The notes beneath the pieces are model-generated. The model made no database searches. It was not told the DNA's origin and saw nothing but the letters and a program-made list of their open reading frames with translations. This document shows positions 26,215 to 38,200 of a stretch of 64,000 nucleotides of DNA, one piece after another. The stretch is taken from positions 310,001 to 374,000 of the forward strand of contig JAFEUB010001124.1 of the NCBI GenBank assembly GCA_024529925.1, given 5' to 3'. The stretch is from Ophthalmolycus amberensis. Lineage: Eukaryota > Chordata > Actinopteri > Perciformes > Zoarcidae. Each line of letters starts with the position of its first letter. Position 1 is the first letter of the stretch. A program made the position numbers and the translations under genes.

Positions 26215-29200
26215 TGAGTGCATGCGCACGTCTGTCGAGGACCATGGGAGATGTTATCTGAGGCTCATTGGCTGGTTGGTTTTTGACTGGCGTGAATGTG
26301 CTCTTTCTGCCCTGCACTTATGAAAGAATATATTCTCCATGCTCCGTCAACCGCTGAGTGCACGTGTGCTGGGAAACGTGGGAAAAAACTCCATTTTTGC
26401 CTTCTACTTGAGGAAAAGACTAATGCCCCACTCCACATACTTTCTCCCCCATGTCCCCTTTCCACATTAAATAGTTTCCATATGTCACACTTGAAGTGTG
26501 TCAACAGGAAGTGATGCGATGAGTTGGTGTAATGATGCTTGGAACGTTTCCTGCAGAAGATGTATATTGGCGTCCAGATGTTGGATTTAACAGCTATTTC
26601 AAAAGAAAACAACTCCAGATGAAATCTGGTGGCATTTGAAGAGCATTTCAGTAACGTCTACTGACTTGTATGATGCTAGGTGAAATCACTTTCAGTCTTT
26701 AGTTGGACTTAGTACTTAGGACGTTAATGATTTTACCATACATAATGTGTACTCAATCACACACACACAGACACACACACTCAGACCGCCAGCTGAGGCC
26801 TCATTCTCTCACTCAACCTTAAGTCGTGAGACATGTTCTGTGTGGGGTGATGATGGTTGAAAGACAATGAGAAAAGGGGATATGCGTGCACACACACACA
26901 CACAGACAGATACATACACACATTTGCCTTTGTTTACAAGAGTAAACCAAAGCAACAGGCTTCTGGTTTCAGGCAGTGTCTGGTGGGATTTGGTGCTGGA
27001 CCCCTGGAGCATAAACTGTGGACTGTTGACTGGCCCTTGGAATCCATCACCGGACAACAGAATAACACTTAATTAGTCTAAGCATAAGACTCTTCCTCCA
27101 AAACAGCAAACTAACAGGTCATCACCAAACTTCTTGTCCATTACATTACATTACATTACATTTACATTACATTACAAGCAGACGCTTTTATCCAAATCGA
27201 CTTATAATTCAGATTCTATCACACCGTAGGCACAGCTACGGGAGCAATTTTAGGGGTTAAGTGTCTCGCTCAAAACTGTTTATTATATATAACTTCAGGT
27301 GCAACTTCAATAAACATGAGCTGTATCTGCATGTGTGTATGCAGACCATAACTCTTTTTTTCAAGACAAAGTCCGAAATGAGATTATATGTAGCCATTAA
27401 AAATTGGGTGGTATTTTGAGTGTATATTTGTGAATCATGCATGAAAATGCTTCACCTGCAATTAATTTAAAAAAAAAAAAAATCACTTTATGATTTCAAT
27501 GGAGAAAAAAAATCAGTCAATATAAAATAATAACTTTCTGCATCTGAAAGGTTGATATAGTAAAAAAATGTTCAATTTATTGACATGATATAACACCGAA
27601 CATGTTGCAAAGTACAGTATAAGTCAGTATAAGGTCAAAGGGTCTTCTGATTTATTATAGGCAAAAAACGAACGAAGCCATTGTCAACATCCAGGAAGGG
27701 CTTTGTCCCAGGGAGTGTCCCACTCGAATACATTGAAAACCGACCAACATCACTGCATTATTCTACTCCTGTTTTATTGATTATGAGACTAGATGTGTCA
27801 CCTGTTCCCGCTCACCACGTTGAATTTGGGGCTTAAGGAGTTAAAAGGGATAAGTCTTATGATCCCAACTGCACCAACAATGCTAGCCCGTGGATTAGTC
27901 GCTTTTATTTTTGGGAGAAAGCAGAGAGTGGGTTAACAACACAGAGGGATTAGACTGTCCTCTGTAGAAGACTCTGGTGGCCCCATAGTAGTTTGATGGC
28001 AGACATCCAGCTTATTGACTTACCAGCAGGACCAGCGGGCGAGACCTTGCTGGGTCACAGAAAGTTTTGTGACATTTACTAAAGAATGCACACGCTTGAC
28101 TGTCTGCTGCAGAGGGCACTGCATTCAGCTGGTCAGCGTAAGCTTTGACCGTTGGGTAACTGGATATTTACCTCTAAATAAAAAACAAACTCATTCGATA
28201 AGTAGGCCACATCCCCACATTACAGCTGAGGGCAAAGATGATTAATTGGACAAAACCCCGCAGGTGTTTATTGGCTGACGTAATATTACTTCAAGGGAAA
28301 CATGAATGAAAACACATCTTCAAAACAAAAATGTGAACACATGTTCAAAAGAATGTTACAAATAAAACCATCAATCATAAGCCTGAATCAGTGTTGCCTA
28401 AATCACAGCTGGTTTTACAATGAATTCCTGTGTACATGTTTCAGCATCTTTGGATGTGTGTGTGCCTCTGAGAGTGCAGTTTGTTTGTTCGCTGTGTGAT
28501 TTATGGTGGTTCATTATCAGCGGGCTGCAGGGGTGTTTCCAGATGCCTGCATTATCCAGTCATCCTTAAGAGTTACTGTCAACAAGTGCATCATCCTGCT
28601 ACTATTCCCTGCACATTCACTGTCTCCTTTATGTAATAGATGTAGGTTACGCTCCATTGACTCAGTGCGTGCCTTTGTTAGCAACAAACACAGCAAAGTG
28701 ATGTTTTCATGGTGGATGAAAAACTATGATTCATTTAAGTTTTAAAAATGTACCACAAAACACATGAAGCCAATGACTGTGGTAACTGGTGATTAAGCTT
28801 ATGTGATTTAGGCGATTTGGGAGTATGTTGTCATGAAAACAAACAGAGAGAGTTGTCAGTTCCAGATACTAAAAAAGAAAACTTTCTGCATTTTGTGAAA
28901 CAATTTAGGATATCATAGCTCAAAGCCATTTTGAGAAAATGTTCAGTATGCAAATTGAGTCAGGCTGATACACGTGGACAAATTTAATGACGCAATGAAA
29001 ACGGGAACTCTATTCATTATATTCTTGTCTATAATGTTCTTGGAGTGCTTTATGCAATGACTGTAGCCTTGAATCGACAGGAAAAACAAGATGTTCTCGT
29101 GGGGGTTATGGAGAAGTTCACTTTCCACATCCTGTTCCAAACACAAGCCTTTTCTTTTTTCTTTCCCTCTTTTTGTTAAACCACAGCAGGTCTATGTTTG

Positions 29201-32200
29201 TCTCCTTCTTACAGCTGTGCTCAGCAGAGGAGTGACCTTGGGGACAATGACAGCACACAAAGCGACAAGCGTGGCCATGACCGGAGCCACCACTGGCACC
29301 CCTCGTTAGACTGAATGGCGGTTGGTTTCACAGTTAACTGACTCATTATGGCCGACTACAGTCTTTAAGCCATATACGTGGGTGGAATGTAAGCAAACAT
29401 AATTATCACTGCTGCACATGGTGTGGACTATTGACGGAGGACTGCAATAAGAGAGAGAGTGGGAGCAAATGTAGAGATAAATAAAAGGCAGTGAGAGTAG
29501 CAAAATATTGAGTCTGTGTTGTGTGGGACGAGAGAAGGTGTGGTTTGGATAAAGGATGTTTGGGGACTATGAGGCTGCCAAACCGGAACATGGAGGAAGC
29601 ACAGAGCAGAGATCTGCTAGTGACCTTAGCACGCAAACCACAGCACTTCTATTGTCCACCGAACTACAGACAGATAAAAAGCTATATACATACATAACCA
29701 ACTGATAGGGAATAAAGTTATTCCGTCACTCTGAAATAAAAATATCTCTCAATCAATCATGTCCTCAAAAAAACCCTTGAGTCCAGAAATAACAATTCCA
29801 GAGATAGGACATCTGGTACTCTTAGATCTCTCTGTCAATTAGTGACAAAACCACCTAAGGAGATGACAAAAGTCGTGGAGACAGACTACAGATCCAAACA
29901 AAGGGTCAAAGGTTGCCCTGTTATGGAATGTATACCAAAGACGATGAGGGCTGGGTCAGGGCAGCGCCTTCGCTGTCACCATACAGTGTATGCATGAAAT
30001 ATAAAACACCCCTGTGCTAATTTTAACAGACAGCCATGGTCTGTGCCTTCTTCAGAAGCTGAGGTCTGCAGGGGATTCTGAGTATGTCTCGCTGGTGGGA
30101 ACGCTCCATGCTGAGGGTGACTGATATGTTGTTTCCGACTGTAACATTCAGAGGAAGGTGGTCAGGGGTCAGCAGCCTCCGCCCGCCTCTGTGGTTTGGC
30201 ACATCCTCTACAGCCACAGAGCTCTAAAAATAGAGTCACATAACAAATGGCTCTCACGCCACGCATAACTTAAGTTTGTTACTACAGATATAAATCCAAA
30301 TTAATGACAGCTAATGCTGCTATACATTATTTTGTCTTTATAGACTTATTCATTACTGATGATTAGTTGGTCCAAAAAAACAATAACCGTCATAATAATA
30401 GTCATTTTAAATAATCATTGGTTTTAGATTCTTGTGTGAATATTTTCTACTTTCCTTGGTTTTATGTGTTTGTAAACTGACTGTTTAAGACTCTTAGTTG
30501 GACAAAACAAGACAATTGACTGACCTCATCTGGAGCTTCAGCAATCTTCTCTATTTTTTTGACATTTCATAGACCAATTAAAAATAATAGAGTAATCAGC
30601 AGATTTACCAATCATGAAACTAATCAATAGTTCCAGCCCTAAATATAAGATAGAGCCAAATCAATAGTAAAGCACAGTCTGTAAAGCACATTAAAGCCAC
30701 CTGTTGCAACACAACAATGCGCGTCAAATACCATTGCAGGACACCTGCTACACTAAGCAAGTAATAGAAACATGCCAACAAAAACACTCAGGGGCAAAGA
30801 ATAGCAGTGCAACCATGAGAAAAAAACACCTGCTGTGGCACAACATCCGTTAGATATTAGCCCCACATTCGATGCAAGAATAACAGCCACCTGCTGAAGG
30901 CTAACAATAGCCATCAGCTACGTTAGCTAAGGAGCCAAGAATCGATTCACTTGAAACCCAGTGCTTTATCCACAACAGTGAGTGAATGACCATGTACATG
31001 CCAAGTGAATGTCCACTCATCACCAAAGTACACAGCCACATACCACCACTTCACATTTATCAGTGTTGCATAAAAGACAGAATAGCAGGACCATGTGCTC
31101 GGTACAATCACAGCAAAGTGATACACTGAGTTCCAGGAGGTGTCAGGGGGACAGGAAGAACACAAATACCAGTTACCTCTTGCATAATCCAACGGAAGAT
31201 GGAGGGAATGCAAATGCACAATAATAAACACTTAGCGAATCACACTGCCTCTACAAACATACATAACAAAATACACAGACACACCAGCCACTCCTCTGCA
31301 CATACACTGATGGCCATGATGGTGGTTCAAAGCCTTGTGAACTGCTAGCATGGCTTGGCGAATACTAAAAGTACTAATATCAAAAGCTTTCTCAAACCAA
31401 AGTATTTGCTTTGGTCCAGAGGAAAGAATTAGTAGGTTTACTTTTCACTGGAAAAGGGAAGGGAAGATCCTGGCCCAGGATCAATTGATAGCGTAATTAA
31501 GTGACTGTACACACCTCCTGAAAAAAGTTAATTTAGTCTTTAGTTGCTCTTTAACACAAACAAAGACACACACTCATGTGATCTCGCTGTCAGTTGGTCT
31601 TACATGAGCTTCCTGCCAGAATTTCAAATTTGAACCTTTCACTGACCTTCTGCCTGAAGACATTCATCTTGATACTTTATATACAGTATCAAAGCTGTGT
31701 TGTAATAGGTCGACATACTACTCCCTTTATTTTGACTGTAGAGTAGCAATTTCTGTGTTGACTTTAAAACGGGTTGCGCTTACCGTTGCCTTGCCAAAAA
31801 GATATATGTTGTTTGCTGTCCTGTGTTAACTTGCAAATACTTTCTTGTTGGGATTGATGTCAAGACACGTTCAAGGCAACACATAAAATGCTAATTCAAA
31901 TGCTATGTAGCAGAGTCAGTGATTTATCATCTGGCATTTTTTTAAAGTTTCATAGGTTTTCATAGGCCTGGATTTTTTTTTTTCTTTCTTTTTTGAGCAT
32001 ACTGTATACAGCACAAAGTTGGTTTCAGTGTAGGATTTATTTGCTTGGAAGCATGTATTCACTGTGTAGTGAACAAGTAAGAAGAGTAAAAGGGGCTTGT
32101 GATGTTAAGCCTTTCTCAACAGTGTCAGAGATCAAAAGTGTGGATGATGAAGTTTGAGGTGGTGTATTTGTTGTATTGTGAGCAGCTCTGGTTATTCAGT

Positions 32201-35200
32201 CAACCCATGTATAATATATAAAAGTGGCCAGAGAATGGTCAACACTAGGAGAAAGGATGAGATTATTTCCATTATAACATTAGATGACACTCATATAAAA
32301 GGGAAACAAATGTTACTGAAACATTTACAGTAAAATAATGACTCTACATACTACCATCCCTATTAGAACTGAGTTGTATTTTTATATAACAACAGATGAT
32401 AGTTGTTCTGTACTTGAAAAATATATTATAATATGTATTTCTTCTTGTAAAACTATAATGTCTGGGTGAATTAAAACCTCAATCATGGTTCTTCCTCACA
32501 TCTGCCTTGTGTTTACATCATTTAAAGGATTTGTATTGTCTAGCTTAAAAGATTAAGTTGCCGTCCCAACACTTAAGTTTGAAAGGCCCTTCGACTATTA
32601 ACCACTGAGAATCCCCTTCATGAAGTCATCATCTCTTTGGCCTCCATCAATCACCCCGCAGGGCCGCCACTGTAAAAAAGCTTCCTATTAGGAGCAGTGA
32701 AAGCACTGTTTACCCAAGCTTAGTAAGTTACCTTAGGGTTACTGCAGGAATGGAGGTTGTGGAAACAGTTGGCAGCAGACATTATACATCACACTTCATA
32801 GAGCAGGTTGCTCTGTATCCCTTAAAGTAACCGTCACACACGAGGGAAATATTGCGTTCCTTTAAGACAGCATGAGAGTTGTGACGTGCAACAAGACAAA
32901 GCAATGTCAATAAGGAACTGTGAAAGATAATTCAAGAATGCGAGACGTCCTTTCCACGCATCTTGTGATAAAATATCTCAAAGCAGTTATAATCTTTTTT
33001 TTCTATATTTCCAGTGCTCAGTCCCCTGCCTACCGGCCTTGTTCACTTTGCCCTGACAGCATTTGCAAAGCAAGGCTGACAAAGTCATTAAATGAGCAAG
33101 CAAGAGGTTTGAAGACGCCCGTCTCACTTGAAGCGTGTCCCTCCTCGTTCCCCTCCTGCCATGGCTTTTCACCCCCAGACCCCCCTTCTGACCCCTTTGT
33201 TGGGGAAAAGGGGTCTGGATCTATGGAACCAGCTAATTATAGCGTTTTAACGTCTGCTTGGCTAAGCCCTAAGTGCTGGGGGACATTCCTACAACTGGGG
33301 GATTCACTAGGAGTGTGTGTGTGTGTGTCTGTGCCCTGTGTTTGCCGTTTTAATTGAAACTTTTGTACCACTATGTCCCAAGGAGAAAAGTTTGTTTAAT
33401 TTGAGACGTAAAAGTTGTTTAACAGTAGCTCTGCATCAACTAAAAAACTCTGCACATGAGAGACACCGGAAACTAAAACAGCCACAACATTGGACAACTG
33501 ATGTTTCGCAATTTTGAAATCATGAAAAACTGCAAAAACAGAACAACAGTCATACTTTAAACAAGCCGACACACAAACCTGGCCAGCATTTTAAATAAAA
33601 TGCAAAAATGTAAAGGGAGGAAAGCCAAGAAGAAAATAAAGAACATTGGTGATGCATGATAGTGATAGATGGTGTGTGTGTGTGTGTGTGTGTGTGTGTG
33701 ATCTCGAAGCAATCTACTGATTATGGTTTAGATGTATGATATCGAGCTCCTGACTTACCCCACTCTTAGGTTTTGCTCCAAGGGCTGATGTAGGGCCTGA
33801 GTTGGAGGCAGCAGGAACATGTGGATGAGGAGGATTTTGTGATGCTGCTGGTAAAGATCCTAAATCTAGCTCCTGCACAGGTAAAAGACAAAGATGACAA
33901 TGTAGGCATTATATTGTTATGCAAAGAGCAGTGTTTTCCTCCAATATTTCACTATTTATTCAAGGCTGATCTAGTATTATCACTACAAAGTTCATCAGCA
34001 GGTAAATGATACCGTGTTTATAGACATTGCTATGCCTCATAATGGCCACTAAGGGACAGATAAGATTATTCTAGGCAAGGAAGAAATGAAAGAACGAATG
34101 AAGGTAATTTCTGGATACATTGGGTACAATATTTTCATATAAAGAAAAGAGTTTTTCCAAATGAAGTAGAAACTGCAGCCAAATCCAGCAGGATAACATG
34201 CAGGTGCGTACCAGGAGTGGTCGTCGATGAAGGGTCGGCGTGCCGTCCATGGAGGAGGTGGCAATGAGAGCATTCTCAATTTCCTGGTCCAACTGGTCCA
34301 GCTTCATCAGCAGCAAAACCATCGAGTCCAGACGAGCATGCTCATGCTGAATAAACAGACAAATCAGAGAACAAATTAAATATTACCATTGCAAGCAGCT
34401 CATAAATGTAGGAGAGACACTGAAGCCAAAATTGCTCCCCATAGATAGGCCAACTCCCTGTACGGCAGCTCTGCCCTCATCAGTGTGTGAGTGGCTGAAT
34501 GAGAGGCAAATGTGTCTGTTGTTGTGGTAGAAAAGCACCAAATATACAGTATGCAGTTTATTTACCATACGCCTCCAAGGATGGAGAAGTTGACAGAAGA
34601 GTGCCACTGAAATTACAAAAGTCAATGGTAATGCCTTGTAAAGTTGGAAGCATGGAAATGGAGATGAGATGTTTTTGAAATGCACAGGACGACATTTGTT
34701 TTCCTGCCTACTGAACTTGAACAGTGTGTGGGGATGGCTTACTCAGCTTTCCAGCTTCTTACTTGATCTGAACAAAGGACTAAATGAGCGAAGTATTAAC
34801 AACATACAACAGTTTGATTCAATATAGAAAGACATAAAACAGATGCAGACTAGTTGGCTTGAAGGACATTAGAATAAGCTAAAATAAAGTTTAAATATCA
34901 AATATAGTTGTTGGATTTGTTTTTTCATCTAAGGCCTACCTTGATCCGTCATATTAAAAATACTAATAGAAATATATTTTCAGAATATTTCCAAACAATT
35001 AATCTTAAACTAACTCAGTTCTTTGGCCTGTAGCCCTTCATGCCAAAATACTGCAAACTATGCTCATCCATCTTTCCCTGCTTCTTACTTCTCTTTCCTC
35101 TTGCTTTTCAACTGCTGCAGATAACTCGAATCCTCTTTCACCCTCTGCTCTTCTGTCTCGTTCTCCGTTCTGCACATAAACTAGTCCTGGATGTCTCCTG

Positions 35201-38200
35201 TGCTTTTTCCACACCCCCTGTGCATTTAATATATATCTCTTTTGTATCATCTCCGGTCCATTTTTAATCACATAACTTTAAGACCTAAAACATTTTCCCT
35301 TTAGTCCTCTCATCTGCAGCGCTGAACTATCCGTTCTCACGCTGTGATAACAAGCCTCACACTGACCTCAGGTGGTGTCTCGTCAGTAAGACAAGCTACA
35401 TAACATGCAATCCATACCACCTTCACACTGTTTGCTATGCCTCAATCCTGTTTTGTTTGATGCAAAATAAACCCTTGTCTGAAGTTCAAACATTTCTGGA
35501 CTTCTTAACACAGCATAGCTTTTCATTTCCTCCTGCCCGTCTTTTATACCGGCTCCGGGTGTGGCTCTCTGTCTGAGCTTCTCTCCCGAGAAGAACCCCA
35601 AGAAATGACATCACACGGCTAGCTCATTAGTCCCGCCAAACCTCATCGCAATCTCCACTAACAGACCCTGTTAAACACTTCATGGGGGTGACCTCATGGG
35701 ACACACAAGCCACTATGATTGTATGTTGCAAAGGTATGGAGGCGAGTTACCGTGTGAAGGTGTGCCTGGATTTCATGCGTGTCTGTTCTTAGGTGTGATC
35801 AATTAGAGAGAAATCTTATCGTTATGAAGTACTAAACATATCCTGTGAGGTGGCTAGATCTTGTTTTAGTTAAGTTTACAATGGGTGTGTTCAGATGACA
35901 ACATTCATATGAGCTGTGACTAACGCTAATGTGTGCGAGGTTGACAGGTTTATGGATCCTATAGAATCTGCATCACGGTAAACAAGCTCCAGCTCTGCCT
36001 GGCTCCGTGCTCCGACCCCAACGTCTTATGACTTGCGCTGACATTTATTTTCCAGTTAGTGTCCAACTAGCCTGTCAAAAGCTGTTGTTATTGGATTTGC
36101 CGAGAGAGCAAATAGACATTGAGGGCCATGTGTGTCATGGAAATGTGTCTCGCATTGATGCATTCATTGGCATTCCTAGCTAGTGGCAGCGCACATCGCT
36201 ACGTTCTGTGTCCTTGGCAGAGTTTCACAATGAAACATTGTATCGTGGTAAAACAATGACATCTTTACGAGACCTTACTGAATGAACAAAAGCCTCTGGC
36301 TCGAGATGGCAATAACAACCACAAAGCAGCAGAGTAAAACACAAGTGCAGTGCGATGTCAGGCGCCTCAGAGAGGCAACGTTTTTTCGGGGGCATTCTGG
36401 TGGTTTGGGTGTTCTCAGAAGGTTTCTTTTCTCTCTTTCCAATCTTTTGAGGTTTCTGTTACATTCCTCTCGACTTCCTGTTTTTTTGAGATGGGAGACA
36501 GTTCCCACACTGTTTGAACTCTTAGACCCCTCCTTCCCCTTTCCTTGCTCTCTTTTTCAAACCCCCTCTTCTACCCTGTGGCCCTCATCCCATTTGTCAA
36601 ACCTGTCCATTAAACTCAAGGGTCAATTTCTCTGCTGAGCTAAACATAGTGTGCACACGATTATGCATACACTGTTTAATGTATGTATCTCATTCATGAA
36701 CATCATAAGCATGAGCAGTTGATTGTCTCTTTTTCTGCCTTTCAGTCCGTCATTTATCAGAGAGAGCACTGAGATGATGATGTTGCCAAGAGGTCTGCTG
36801 TCAGATAAACGACAGTTGAGCCAGTTTGGCCCTGGGGTCAAGATAAAGCCCTGTTGCTAAAACAAATAAACACAGTAACAAAGCCCAATATCAGGTTAAT
36901 CCGAAGCTATTATACAAACCAGATGTCTTCAATTTACAAACTGAATCTGCAACAACAACATGGTTCACTGGGGACATAATCATTTGTTAGTACAATATCT
37001 TGACAGAGATAATTGTCCACTAACAGATAATAACATCAGTTCTGTAATTTCCTTCATGATATCCAAGAGCTTCTTCTCCTTTTTTCTTGATGCAAAATAC
37101 AGTCTGTTACCTCCCTTGGAGATGATAATGCTAATTTGTGCAACCTTATTTCTTTCCTGTGCTCATGACCTTCCCAAAAGCAGATTTTCTTCATAAACTG
37201 GCTTCATACAGTATGTATGAATACTGTGAGGTCTTTTCACACCCCGTGGTGAAAAGCCTGTGGATGAATTTCATTGGTGCCCTACAATTTAATGGCTGAA
37301 CTCTACTTGATTTTCTCAGATATTGAATCCAAAATATTGAAAGACATTCTAAGATTAAAATTGGAGCCAGTGGTAATAAATACGGCACTGGTTTTCTGTG
37401 TCCTTGCACTGGGACTGTCATCTCTGGTTTTTGGCAGCTGATGGGAGTGACTTCACCACTGGTCATGACTGAGAGGGCCTCCAAATATTTTTTTTGCACA
37501 CATGGATGGAATTTGTGTTGAAATAATGCAGTGATTACAGACAAAAATATCTGTGATTACCCAATTCAACTGGCATCACGATATGAAAACCACTAACTGG
37601 TCTTCACTCAGCATCATAGCTCATGTCACGTTTTTAATTTAAGGTCGAAAAACATTTGTGTTATGTACTTTGTAAAGGGGGCTGTAGAAGTGTGTATAAG
37701 CAACAACATGACATCCCACATTATCTGTGCGGATACATACAGAGACACTACTTTGAAAGTATATTGCAGTAAATTCAAAACCATGGGAATCAAAACATCC
37801 CACACCCCACACACTGACCAACAAGCCACTACTAACCGCCACGTTGCACGCTTCAGTATAACACAATGTTCTTGATATCCTATCACAACAAGTCCTAAAC
37901 CTCAGAAAACAACAGATAGTCTTGATACACAATGAAAAAACACTTAACACTTAAAAATGTCTTTATAATGGCCTCACAACTACACGACAGTGTTTTATAA
38001 ACCGTTAAATAAATGTTTTTGTAACATTTCAAAATGCAAAATGTATAAGCAATACACTAAACCTGTACAAAACTACAACCTTGAATACAACCCATGCATG
38101 GGATTTCCATATGTTCACAAGCGGACGATCGTCTTCAGCTAGAAGCTATCTGACTTTCCACAATATGGTGCTTGTCTAAACAACATGCCTGCTTAATGCG

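Larger units (their letters stand above)
20471..30022. other. dlc1 intron, repeat-rich
   Basis: Holds the hAT-type element, the deleted foldback repeat, four long GT arrays and the (ACATT)n element listed separately. No other exon could be supported. Confidence 0.55.
30224..33758. other. dlc1 intron between 33759 and the alternative terminal exon
   Basis: Apart from the probable dispersed repeat at 30349-30645 and a GT array at 33672, only AT-rich sequence. A 145-residue plus-strand ORF at 32920-33357 has no recognisable domain and is judged random. Confidence 0.55.

Noticed and set aside
32920..33357. 145-residue plus-strand ORF
   Set aside because: No recognisable domain, contains a GT repeat, no supporting splice sites, and lies in a dlc1 intron on the opposite strand.
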